Of a stretch of DNA of 64,000 nucleotides, positions 8,884 through 17,328 are shown piece after piece. Source of the DNA: Clostridiales bacterium (GTDB lineage Bacteria; Bacillota; Clostridia; Christensenellales; Pumilibacteraceae); contig JAFLVE010000014.1 in the NCBI GenBank assembly GCA_022511445.1, positions 1-64,000 on the forward strand, given 5' to 3'. The position numbers and the translations under genes are program-made. The notes beneath the pieces were generated by a model. It searched no databases. It saw only the letters and a list, made by a program, of their open reading frames with translations, and was not told the origin of the DNA. The stretch's first letter is position 1, and each line of letters begins with the position of its first letter.

Positions 8884-11800
8884 ATGAAAGGAAAGAGTAA
8901 AAGTGTAGTGCTGACGCTGCTGGCAGTTGTTTCTGCATTCTGCCTCGCGTTCGGCCTTGCCGCGTGCGAAGAGATCGATGGGCCGGTTGACGAAGGTCCC
9001 GTTACGCTTACCGCACCGGTCGTCAAGCTTGACGGCAAGGTTCTCTCTTGGAACCCTGTCGAAAACGCCACGCGTTACATAGTTTTCGAGGGTGACGAGG
9101 AAAACGGCACCAATGTAAACGCGACGACTTACACAATAAATAAGAACGTCGCAGGCTCGTGGACATATACGGTTGCCGCGTACAACGCGCTCGCCAACCC
9201 GAAGGTAGGTCCCAAGTCCGAGCCTGTAACGTACACCCTTACTCAAGAGGAGCTCGACAATCCGGACAATCCCGACAATCCGGATAATCCCGATAATCCC
9301 GATAACCCGGATAACCCCGACGATCCCGTCGTTAAGCCGGCGATTTCCTCTCCGCTTGTCGATATAGAGGGCAATGCGCTTAACTGGGAGCCCGTCGCGG
9401 ACGCGGCGTCTTACGACGTCTACAAGAACGGCGAAAAGGTCGATTCGGTGGAAAGCTTCCACTTTAATATTTTGGACGCGGACCTTCTTCCCACCACCTA
9501 CACCATAACCGGCGCCGTACACGGCGATAAGTACACTGTTGTGGCGGTAAGCGGCGACGAGAACAAAAAGGACAGTGAGCCGAGCGAGGAAGTGGAGTAC
9601 GAAGCTGCGGCGACCACCCTTTCCAAAACGGCGTCCGTTTACGTTGTCAGCTCGGAATCGTCGGTTGTCGTTCCCGTTTCGGGTGTTGCGGGCTCGCTTT
9701 ACAAGGTTGCTATTAAGCAGAACAACAACCTTGCCGTTTCCACCAGCCTTAGCGGCACCGCGGAGATTTTCGTGCAGGGCAGCCCCTCGATAAGCGAATC
9801 TCCTTACGGCGCGACCGCGGAATACGACGAGGAAAGCGGCGCTTGGGTCGCAAGGGTAATGGTTACCGGCGATAATAAACTGTACCTTAACATTACCGCA
9901 CAGCTCAAAGAGGTTTCTCTCGGCTACACGGTATCTCTTGCCGATCCCTACGAGACGGACGAGGACGAAACCGGCGTCGTTAATACTTACGAGCTTAACG
10001 CGACTGGCTCCGTAGACGTCGTTATTCCTTACAATATCGGCGGATACCGCATTAAGATAGAGCTCGGCGACGACGTTCCCGCAACTGGAAACGTACTGTA
10101 CGTAGTCTTAGAGGACGAAAGCACGAGCGCTACTATATACTTGACGCTCGGCACCGGCAGTGCAACCACCATTTCGGCAAAGGACGGGTACTACGTATCG
10201 AGTTCGTTCAGCTTCGTTCAGACGAACAACGGCGCAATTTACCTTAACTCCTCGTCGGTCGACGTTAAGGCGACGATTTCTTTGGAAGTACCCGATATCG
10301 TTTACAGAAATATTCCCAAGCTTACCGTTGATTCGCCGCTTTTCGGGGAAGTTATTAACCAAGGCGCGGGTGCGGCAAACATGTACGACCTCGAGGACGT
10401 GGAGCCCGGCGACTATATCCTTACACTTGTCTCTGTTGCCGGAATTTCGTTCTACGGAAGATACGGCGACGAGGGTCCGTTTACCCAGCTTACCGCATCG
10501 TCCGGCTCTTACACGCTCGAGTTTGAAAAGACGGAGGATAAACGCTTCCTTTATCTGTATAACTCCACCGAGAGAGACGGTGCGTCGGTAAACATACTGC
10601 TCAATGAAAAGGGCGCTCAATCTTACGAGCTGTCCGACGACGACTATCTCGCCGGAGTGCTTATAGGCGACAGCTTAGAGTATGCGACTGAATTTAAGCT
10701 TGTCGACGTAGACCCCGGGCAATACACCCTTACGATATTTGCCGGCTCATACGGTCTCAGTTTTAAGGTAGTCGTAGGCGAAAAGAATTACACCCTCAAT
10801 ACTGCCGAGTGGACTGACGGCAAATACCCTTACTCCGAGATAATAGACATAGACGACGAAGAATCCGTCCTTATCTACTTAGACGGACAAACCGCTAATG
10901 TCGACGTATCGCTTCTTCTGTACGTGCCGCCGGTACTTCCCCAATTGGGTCACGGCGCGGAAAACAGCGTAACGGTAATGCTTTACGCCGACGCAACCGA
11001 ACAAACCGTATTGCTCGTTGACGTACCTGCCGATACATATACGCTCACGCTTGAGACTGATTCGTATATATTCTGGCAACCGTGGTCCGTAACCGCAGGC
11101 TCGAATACCGTGTACTTCGGTTCCGTTAACGGATTCGTTGACGACGGAACATATACGAGCAGCGGTTCGGTAGAGATAACGATACCCGATGGTTGCTCCG
11201 AGTTGGTTTTCAAGAGCAATAATAAGGGCGGCGACTTCGGCTCGGTAACAATATATCTCTTAGCCGAGGGTGAAGAGATTGGCGGCGGCTCGGGCGGTAG
11301 CGAGACATCGGCTACGATTAAAGTTAACTTGGGTTGGACCTTTGGCGACCAATCGGTTGACGTATCCAACCTCGCATACGGCATCTACACCATTACGTTG
11401 GAAGACGTTGATGACAGCTTAGGCGCGAATGTTTACCTTACAACCGATGTCGACGGCGAAATTACGCTTAACAGCGATAACGGCTATACGGCGTCGATCA
11501 CAATCAATTCCGGCAAAATTAAACTGAACGGCGTAGGTCAGAGTGGCGAAATCTGGGTTAAGCTCGTGAAAACAGGCGACCTTCCTCTCGAAGGCGGCGG
11601 CGACAATACCGAGCTTACCATTGAGTTTGATTACGATAATAATCAGCTTACATCGGTTTTCACGACATTAGACGTTTCATCTCTTCAGTACGGCACGTAC
11701 ACGGTTACATTGGAAAATGTATATAAGGATTTCTTTACCGGATATGCGCCCTATTCCATTACCGACAGCGAGGGCGAAAAGTCGTTTACCGAGGATAATA

Positions 11801-11898
11801 ACTGGACTGAAACTATTGTTGTCGATTCGGATACTCTCACGTTATTCACGACCGGTACTTATGAACCTCTGACAATTAAGTTTGTAAAAGTGGCATAA
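8884..11898 (+). CDS. Large secreted lipoprotein with Fn3-like domains, an Asn-Pro-Asp linker and tandem beta repeats
   Basis: 1004 residues from the ATG at 8884. That start follows AGGAGG by 5 nt and opens a clean lipoprotein signal (MKGKSKSVV...FGLAAC, Cys28). Two Fn3-like domains ('G..LSWNPVENATRYIVF' near 45 and 'GNALNWEPVADAASYDVYKNG' near 160) are joined by eight Asn-Pro-Asp triplets. The rest (about 240-1004) consists of diverged ~110-residue beta repeats, each with a strand of the type 'dv.pG.YtLTl', for example near residues 495, 605, 715, 830 and 930. A Gly-Ser linker sits near residue 800. The likely role is a long cell-surface stalk or adhesin. Function unknown. The reading frame also contains an ATG at 8809, but that adds 25 residues ahead of the signal peptide and runs through the leader hairpin, so it was not used. 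Confidence 0.8.
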   Translation: MKGKSKSVVLTLLAVVSAFCLAFGLAACEEIDGPVDEGPVTLTAPVVKLDGKVLSWNPVENATRYIVFEGDEENGTNVNATTYTINKNVAGSWTYTVAAYNALANPKVGPKSEPVTYTLTQEELDNPDNPDNPDNPDNPDNPDNPDDPVVKPAISSPLVDIEGNALNWEPVADAASYDVYKNGEKVDSVESFHFNILDADLLPTTYTITGAVHGDKYTVVAVSGDENKKDSEPSEEVEYEAAATTLSKTASVYVVSSESSVVVPVSGVAGSLYKVAIKQNNNLAVSTSLSGTAEIFVQGSPSISESPYGATAEYDEESGAWVARVMVTGDNKLYLNITAQLKEVSLGYTVSLADPYETDEDETGVVNTYELNATGSVDVVIPYNIGGYRIKIELGDDVPATGNVLYVVLEDESTSATIYLTLGTGSATTISAKDGYYVSSSFSFVQTNNGAIYLNSSSVDVKATISLEVPDIVYRNIPKLTVDSPLFGEVINQGAGAANMYDLEDVEPGDYILTLVSVAGISFYGRYGDEGPFTQLTASSGSYTLEFEKTEDKRFLYLYNSTERDGASVNILLNEKGAQSYELSDDDYLAGVLIGDSLEYATEFKLVDVDPGQYTLTIFAGSYGLSFKVVVGEKNYTLNTAEWTDGKYPYSEIIDIDDEESVLIYLDGQTANVDVSLLLYVPPVLPQLGHGAENSVTVMLYADATEQTVLLVDVPADTYTLTLETDSYIFWQPWSVTAGSNTVYFGSVNGFVDDGTYTSSGSVEITIPDGCSELVFKSNNKGGDFGSVTIYLLAEGEEIGGGSGGSETSATIKVNLGWTFGDQSVDVSNLAYGIYTITLEDVDDSLGANVYLTTDVDGEITLNSDNGYTASITINSGKIKLNGVGQSGEIWVKLVKTGDLPLEGGGDNTELTIEFDYDNNQLTSVFTTLDVSSLQYGTYTVTLENVYKDFFTGYAPYSITDSEGEKSFTEDNNWTETIVVDSDTLTLFTTGTYEPLTIKFVKVA
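9256..9327 (+). repeat. Eight 9-bp repeats coding Asp-Asn-Pro
   Basis: Eight in-frame units of gac/gat-aat/aac-ccg/ccc (the last unit is Asp-Asp-Pro) code a rigid acidic linker between two Fn3-like domains. Codons vary between units, so the repeat is old enough to have drifted or is kept for its protein sequence. Confidence 0.85.
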
Positions 11899-11928
11899 TA
11901 TCTAAACAACAACAACACACTTTAAGCT

Positions 11929-11959
11929 GTGCGGAGGCAGATTATCTCTGCCCCCGCAC
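11929..11959 (+). terminator. GC-rich hairpin after the repeat lipoprotein gene
   Basis: gtgcgg-a-ggcag pairs with ctgcc-c-ccgcac around a short loop, between two same-direction genes. No T run follows, so it may be a weak terminator, a pause or an mRNA 3' end structure. Confidence 0.4.
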
Positions 11960-11983
11960 GAAGCTATTTAAGAGAGAAACAAA

Positions 11984-13501
11984 ATGGGTGAAGGCTTTAA
12001 GAAAAAGAAAAGAAAATTCCTGCAGGCGGCAATTATTAAAAGCGCGGTCTGTGGGATTTCCTTTGGGCTTTTCGCTTTCGGCGCGGTGTTTTTGGCGCTT
12101 AAGCTTTTTGGCGTAACGCTAAACAATGCGATATATGCGGTTATAGCCGTAGGAGTGGCGCTCCTCGGAGGCGGCGCCGCGTTCTTACTATTAAAGCCGA
12201 GCGACAAGAAGGTTGCGGCGGAGCTTGACAGCCGATACGGTCTTAACGAAAAGGTGCAAAGCGCGCTTGCTTTCAGCGGCGCGGAGGGCGCTGTTAACGA
12301 AATGCTTCAAGCGGATACGGACGCGCGGCTTCTTGCGCTTCCCAAAGACAAGTTCGAGTTCAAACGGATTTGGAAGGTCTTTTTAATCGCGATTCTGTCC
12401 GTGGCGGTGTTCGTCTCGTCGCTCGTGGTGCCCTCCAGGCTTACTCTTGCCGAAGGCGGCGACGGCGGAGGCGGCGGCGAAACGGTTATCCCCACCGCGC
12501 AGTTTGTTTTTACCGAAGATCAGATGGACGCGCTCCAAGAGCTTATCGACAACGTGAACGGTTCGAAGCTGAACGCGAGCGTCAAAGCGGAAGTCGTCGC
12601 CGAGCTTAACAAGCTTGTGAACAACCTTATGTTCGCCGAGTATAACAGCGAGATGATAGAGTACGTCGATTTTGCCACGGCGGGCGTAGACAAGGTTGTC
12701 AAACAGCCTCTTACCTATAAGGCCATAGCCAACGCGCTCGGAAGCGCGGGACAAAACGTTCTTGCAAAGATGATTGCGGACGGCGTTCAGACCGCTTACA
12801 CTCAGGTGGCCATAACCAACTACACAAGCGTAGATGATTTCTATGCGAACAGGGTGACTTTGGTAGGTCAGACAATCGATAACGACTTATCCGCATTCTT
12901 CGACTATCTTCTTAAAAACGAGAGCGCTTCCTCCGACGCCGACGAGGAGACGCCTTCAATCGGCGTAGTCGAAAAGACATTTACCGAAATATACCTTGCG
13001 CTCAGCGTTTCGGGCGCGGACGAAGACGATGGGCTTAGGACGGTGCTCTTTGATCTTGCAAAGGGTCTTGCGCAAAGCGGCGTTCTTACCAACGACGTTT
13101 CGTTTATATTCGACGTCAAGTTTAAGGCGGAGCTTTCCGACCACGCTTACAGGCTTGCCGTCACAAAGTACGTTACGAACAGAATAAGAGAGATTTTCAA
13201 ACTGAAAATACCCTCCGACGAAATATTCGTCCCTACCTATTCGCAAGCTCCCGACCTCGGCGACTCGAAGGACGATCCCAGTCAGGGCGGCTTCGGAAAG
13301 GGCGATATGCTCTACGGCAGCGACGACGCGGTGTACGACCCTATAACCGGCGAGTACAGAAAGTACGGAGAAATTTTTAACGACTATTACGCGGCGGTCG
13401 AGGCGCTGCTCAGAGACGGCAACCTGACCGAAGAGCAGAAAGCCGTTATACGCGCATACTTCGAAATTTTATTTAGCGGAATTAAAGAGCAGAAGGAGTA
13501 A
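11984..13501 (+). CDS. Membrane protein of the MoxR/vWA operon (DUF4175-like)
   Basis: 505 residues. Three membrane helices lie in the first 150 residues (about 20-42, 47-70 and 130-150). Between them is the segment 'AAELDSRYGLNEKVQSALAF', a pattern I associate with DUF4175-type proteins found beside MoxR and vWA genes. The remaining ~350 residues are predicted extracellular and mostly helical, with an acidic/Gly linker near 420-440. It is the first gene of the module MoxR - DUF58 - BatA-like - double vWA - lipoprotein. It probably forms part of a membrane complex acted on by the MoxR ATPase. The family assignment is tentative; membrane topology is clear. Confidence 0.65.
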   Translation: MGEGFKKKKRKFLQAAIIKSAVCGISFGLFAFGAVFLALKLFGVTLNNAIYAVIAVGVALLGGGAAFLLLKPSDKKVAAELDSRYGLNEKVQSALAFSGAEGAVNEMLQADTDARLLALPKDKFEFKRIWKVFLIAILSVAVFVSSLVVPSRLTLAEGGDGGGGGETVIPTAQFVFTEDQMDALQELIDNVNGSKLNASVKAEVVAELNKLVNNLMFAEYNSEMIEYVDFATAGVDKVVKQPLTYKAIANALGSAGQNVLAKMIADGVQTAYTQVAITNYTSVDDFYANRVTLVGQTIDNDLSAFFDYLLKNESASSDADEETPSIGVVEKTFTEIYLALSVSGADEDDGLRTVLFDLAKGLAQSGVLTNDVSFIFDVKFKAELSDHAYRLAVTKYVTNRIREIFKLKIPSDEIFVPTYSQAPDLGDSKDDPSQGGFGKGDMLYGSDDAVYDPITGEYRKYGEIFNDYYAAVEALLRDGNLTEEQKAVIRAYFEILFSGIKEQKE

Positions 13502-13600
13502 AGCCCGATGGCGTATTCATCACGGAATACGGGCTGAGTGCGGCTATACGCGAGTGCGTAAACAAACACGTTTTTGAAACAAGGAGGTTTAAACCACCAC

Positions 13601-14137
13601 ATGGATAATACCGAAAGAGTTAAACAGTTCAGTCAGTCGATAGACAAAATCCGCACCGAATTGCGTAAGGACGTAGTCGGTCAAGAGGATATTATCGACA
13701 ACGTTATCTGTGCCATTATTGCGGGCGGTAACGTTCTTCTCGAGGGTGTGCCGGGCGTCGGTAAAACGAGGCTTGTCCGTTCCCTCGGCAAAACGCTGTC
13801 GCTTCCGTTCTCGCGTATACAGTTTACGCCCGACTTGATGCCGTCCGACGTAACGGGTACCAACGTTATCGAAAAGGACGAAAAGGGCAAGATGTCCACC
13901 GTGTTCCAGAAAGGCCCGATTTTTGCCAACCTCGTTTTGGCGGACGAGATTAACCGCGCCACGCCTAAAACCCAGTCGGCAATGCTCGAGGTTATGCAGG
14001 AGCACAAGGTTACCGTCGCAAAGCAGACGTACGTATTGGACGAGCCGTTTTTCGTTCTCGCAACCGAAAACCCGATAGAGCAGGACGGTACGTACCTATC
14101 CGCTTCCCGAAGCGCAGATGGACCGCTTTATGTTTAA
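13601..14137 (+). CDS. MoxR-type AAA+ ATPase, N-terminal fragment before a frameshift
   Basis: 178 residues from the ATG at 13601 (AAGGAGG at 13581-13587, 13 nt upstream). It carries Walker A GVPGVGKT, a 'FTPDLMPSDVTG' segment, Walker B LVLADEINRA and sensor 1 ATENPIEQ. MoxR ATPases are chaperone-like partners of vWA proteins. After GTY the frame goes wrong: the family continues PLPEAQMDRF, but here it reads LSASRS... and stops at 14137. The missing part is encoded in another frame from just before 14118. Removing one copy of the duplicated gtac at 14088-14095 restores GTYPLPEAQMDRF and one 325-residue protein. As written, the product lacks the lid with the arginine finger and sensor 2 and should be inactive. 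Confidence 0.85.
   Translation: MDNTERVKQFSQSIDKIRTELRKDVVGQEDIIDNVICAIIAGGNVLLEGVPGVGKTRLVRSLGKTLSLPFSRIQFTPDLMPSDVTGTNVIEKDEKGKMSTVFQKGPIFANLVLADEINRATPKTQSAMLEVMQEHKVTVAKQTYVLDEPFFVLATENPIEQDGTYLSASRSADGPLYV
14088..14095 (+). repeat. 4-bp tandem duplication that breaks the MoxR gene
   Basis: The sequence reads g-gtac-gtac-ctat. Deleting one gtac gives ggt acc tat ccg ctt ccc, that is GTYPLP, which is the conserved MoxR sequence. The shift is therefore placed to the base. Confidence 0.85.
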
Positions 14138-14582
14138 GCTTATAGTGTCCTTCCCCTCGGAGGAGGAGCTTGCCGGCATCGTTACCATGACGCAGGTCAC
14201 AATGGACGAAACGGCTTCCGCGGTTGTAGACGGCAAGACAATTCTCGAAATGCGCGCGCTCGCTAAGGAAGTGCCCGTTATCGACGAGGTATTACAGTTT
14301 GCGGTTAAGCTCGTTTCGGGCACGCACCCCGAGCTTTCCTCCGCGCCCGATACCACAAAGAAGTTCGTTAAGTACGGCGCGTCGCCCCGTGCGGCACAGG
14401 CGCTTATCACTTGCGCCAAGGTTCGCGCGCTTATGAACGGCAACTACAACGTGTCGTACGACGACATTAAGGCGCTTGCCTGTCCCGTACTTCGCCACAG
14501 AGTAAAAACCAACTACAACGCCATCAGCAACCACTTGACGGTTGACGACGTAATTAAAGAGATTATCAAAGAAATAAAATAA
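14118..14582 (+). CDS. MoxR-type AAA+ ATPase, C-terminal fragment after the frameshift
   Basis: The frame reopens at MDRFMFKLIVSFPSEEE and carries the rest of the MoxR protein: the 'FVKYGASPRAAQALI' segment that includes the sensor-2 arginine, and the C-terminal helical lid ending LTVDDVIKEIIKEIK. The ATG at 14118 is an internal Met of the intact gene, without a ribosome site, so this piece is probably not made alone. It is followed 5 bp later by the DUF58 gene, as expected for an intact MoxR-DUF58 pair. Confidence 0.8.
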   Translation: MDRFMFKLIVSFPSEEELAGIVTMTQVTMDETASAVVDGKTILEMRALAKEVPVIDEVLQFAVKLVSGTHPELSSAPDTTKKFVKYGASPRAAQALITCAKVRALMNGNYNVSYDDIKALACPVLRHRVKTNYNAISNHLTVDDVIKEIIKEIK

Positions 14583-14587
14583 TTTTA

Positions 14588-15472
14588 ATGGGTGCATTGG
14601 TAGTAAACGAAGAGCTTTTGTCGCAGGTAGAGCTGCTCCAAATGCTCGTAAAAAATAACGTTGCGGGACTGTTCGGCGGAAACCACAAGTCTAAGACTTA
14701 CGGCTCCTCCTGCGAATTTGTCGACTACCGCGACTACATTCCGGGCGACGATATAACCAAACTCGACTGGAACGCTTTTGCACGCTTTGAAAAACTTTAC
14801 CTTAAGCTTTATCTCGACGAGAGACAGCTCCACACCCGCATTTATATAGACGTCAGCAATTCCATGACCTACGGCAAGAGCGGGAAGGACGCACAGGCGA
14901 TTAGGCTTGCCGCGGCGCTTGCGTACCTTTCGGTAAGCGAGATGGACAAGGTGTCAGTCTACACCATTCGCGGAAACCGCGTCGAGTCGGTTATCGAAAA
15001 CATGCTCGGCAAGGAGAGCTATTTTAACAATATAGGCAAGCTTAACGATATCGTATTCGACGGCGACTGCGCCATTTCCGAGGCGATACTGCCTTCCGTC
15101 GTAGGCTACGGCGACGGCATGTCTATTATCATATCCGACTTTTTAACGGACAACGATTTCGAGGCGGCAATAGACCACCTCGCCGGCAAAAAGCGCGATA
15201 TACTTTGCGTTCAGGTTTTGTCCGCGGAGGAGCTTAATCCGGGCGTTCGCGGCAAAATGCACTTTTTCGACAGCGAGGACAATCAAAAGTTTTACCGCAG
15301 AAATATCAACAAGGAAATTATCCGCGCATATAAGGAAGCGCTCGAATACATCACGGGCAGGGTGGAGTCTTGCAGCCGCTCCCGCGGCGGAGAGTACATC
15401 CTCGTTTCCGCGGATGATTCTATCGGCGGCGTGTTCTACGATAAGCTTATGGGCTTGGGGGTGGTAAAATGA
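14588..15472 (+). CDS. DUF58 / vWA-like protein, partner of the MoxR ATPase
   Basis: 294 residues, soluble. It has the DUF58 signature 'EFVDYRDYIPGDDITKLDWN' at about 37-57 and a following MIDAS-like DVSNSM (about 92), so a von Willebrand A fold that can bind a metal. DUF58 proteins are the usual partner of MoxR ATPases. The gene lies 5 bp after the MoxR reading frame and overlaps the next gene by ATGA. No good ribosome site precedes the ATG, which fits translational coupling. Its target is unknown. Confidence 0.85.
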   Translation: MGALVVNEELLSQVELLQMLVKNNVAGLFGGNHKSKTYGSSCEFVDYRDYIPGDDITKLDWNAFARFEKLYLKLYLDERQLHTRIYIDVSNSMTYGKSGKDAQAIRLAAALAYLSVSEMDKVSVYTIRGNRVESVIENMLGKESYFNNIGKLNDIVFDGDCAISEAILPSVVGYGDGMSIIISDFLTDNDFEAAIDHLAGKKRDILCVQVLSAEELNPGVRGKMHFFDSEDNQKFYRRNINKEIIRAYKEALEYITGRVESCSRSRGGEYILVSADDSIGGVFYDKLMGLGVVK

Positions 15473-17328
15473 GATTTTTGTATCCCCTCGGCTTTTTGGG
15501 GCTTATCGGTATCCCCGTTCTCGTCCTTATTTACATCATAAAAAACAGGTACACCGAAAAGATTATCGCCTCGACCTATATCTGGACGATGAGCGAAAGA
15601 TTCTTAAAACGCCGCGTGCCTATCAGCAAAATCGCGAATATTATTAGCCTAATACTTCAGATTCTTGCCGTTATCTTTATTTCGTTTGCGATTACTCAGC
15701 CCGTTATCGTTACGCCGGGCGCGGCGCACTCGTACTGCTTTGTCGTCGACGCGTCGGGAAGTATGAACATAACTCAAAACGGAAAAACGCGCTTCGATAT
15801 AGCCAAAGACCGTATCGCGGAAATGATCGACGACGCCAAAAACGGCAGCGACTTTACGCTTATCTGTATGGGCGGGTCCGATCAGATGTACGAATATATC
15901 GTCGACAAAAAAACGGCTAAGCAAAAATTGAGCGAGTTTACCGTCGGCTACGAGTCGCCGGACGCGGCTAACGCAATCAGACTTGCGCAGAGTAAGTTCA
16001 ATGACAATCCGTCCATGCTGACGTACTTTTTTACCGACAAGGACTACAACCAGGCAAACAACGTAACGATAGTCAACGTGGCTAAGGACGTAGACAACTA
16101 CGCTATTAAGGATATCGCGTACGAGCTTTTGGGAAGTCGGCTAAAAATTACCGGCACCGCCGTGTCGTATCTCGGCGAGAGCGACGTTACCGTAGAGGTG
16201 TACTTTGACGGCGAGAGCGAAGCGTACGACTCCGTGTCCGTTACGGCGGACGGCGACGGCACCGACTTCGAATTTGTTTGCGACAAGGCAAGCTTCGGAT
16301 TCTTTACCGTGGCGCTTGCCGATAAGGACGCGCTCCTTCTCGATAACGAGGTCGTTGTGTACGACGTCGCGTACCAAAATATTTCGGACGTTCTTCTCGT
16401 AAGCGAAAGCCCGTTCTTTTTGCGCGCCGCGCTCGCTTCCGTCGGTGTAAACAAGGTCGAATTCATTACGCCCGACGAGTACGAGGGCAACACCGGCTAC
16501 GGACTTTATATTTTCGACACCTTTATGCCCGAAAAGCTGCCCGAGGACGGCGCCGTGTGGTTTATCGATCCCAAGTCCACGCTTGCCGGCACCAACTTTA
16601 GCTTCCAAGGCGAGGTAGAGCCGCGCGCCGCCGCGAGATACTCCACTTCTACGGAGACCACCGTCATGACGCTGTTAGACGGCATTGTCGACGCGACCGA
16701 TAAGGTTAACGCCAACAAGACTTTTTCGGTTAACAGCTACGACAAGTGCCGAATAAACGGCGAGTACTACGAGCTTGCCTACTGCGACAACAACCCCATT
16801 CTGTTTGTGTGTACCAACACCTACGGCAATAGGGAAGCGGTGTTCGCATTCGATATCCACAACGCGCAGCTCGCGCTTTCCGTCGATTTGTCCATACTCG
16901 TAAAAAATCTTATTAACTTTTCGTTCCCCACGATGATAACCGACACTAATTACTTCTGCGGCGACACCGTTACGATAAACGTGATTGCGTCCTGCACAGA
17001 TATCCGCATCGAGTTGCCGAGCGGCGCCGAGGACGGGCTTATCCCGAGCGGCACCGTTTGCGAATACAAACTGCCCGAGGTAGGCGTTTACAAATTCGTG
17101 CTCGTTATGAGCGACAAGTCGGAGCGGTCGATAAACGTGTTTGCGTCCCTTCCCGAGGAAGAGCGGTTGCCTTTTATGACGGGCAGCGCCTTTTCGATTA
17201 CCGGTACGCCCCAAAACGAGCTTACCGACGGAATTACGGACACTCTACTCTATATTCTTATAATTCTCGCCGTCTTGGCGGTTGCGGATTACGGACTGTA
17301 CTGCTATGAACAATATCAGCTTAGATAA
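15469..17328 (+). CDS. BatA-like membrane protein with vWA domain
   Basis: 619 residues. The N-terminus has the BatA-type double membrane segment (about 8-25 and 57-78). An extracellular vWA domain with a complete MIDAS start (DASGSM at about 96) follows, then beta-rich Ig-like regions and a C-terminal membrane helix (about 590-610). BatA/BatB-like proteins work with MoxR and DUF58 proteins in membrane-linked complexes; the exact role in Gram-positive bacteria is not settled. It overlaps the DUF58 gene by 4 bp, and the next gene starts 23 bp inside its end. Confidence 0.8.
   Translation: MRFLYPLGFLGLIGIPVLVLIYIIKNRYTEKIIASTYIWTMSERFLKRRVPISKIANIISLILQILAVIFISFAITQPVIVTPGAAHSYCFVVDASGSMNITQNGKTRFDIAKDRIAEMIDDAKNGSDFTLICMGGSDQMYEYIVDKKTAKQKLSEFTVGYESPDAANAIRLAQSKFNDNPSMLTYFFTDKDYNQANNVTIVNVAKDVDNYAIKDIAYELLGSRLKITGTAVSYLGESDVTVEVYFDGESEAYDSVSVTADGDGTDFEFVCDKASFGFFTVALADKDALLLDNEVVVYDVAYQNISDVLLVSESPFFLRAALASVGVNKVEFITPDEYEGNTGYGLYIFDTFMPEKLPEDGAVWFIDPKSTLAGTNFSFQGEVEPRAAARYSTSTETTVMTLLDGIVDATDKVNANKTFSVNSYDKCRINGEYYELAYCDNNPILFVCTNTYGNREAVFAFDIHNAQLALSVDLSILVKNLINFSFPTMITDTNYFCGDTVTINVIASCTDIRIELPSGAEDGLIPSGTVCEYKLPEVGVYKFVLVMSDKSERSINVFASLPEEERLPFMTGSAFSITGTPQNELTDGITDTLLYILIILAVLAVADYGLYCYEQYQLR

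Noticed and set aside
13601-14582. Programmed ribosomal frameshift in the MoxR gene
   Set aside because: No slippery heptamer or stimulatory hairpin is evident at the break, and the shift is exactly explained by a 4-bp tandem duplication.
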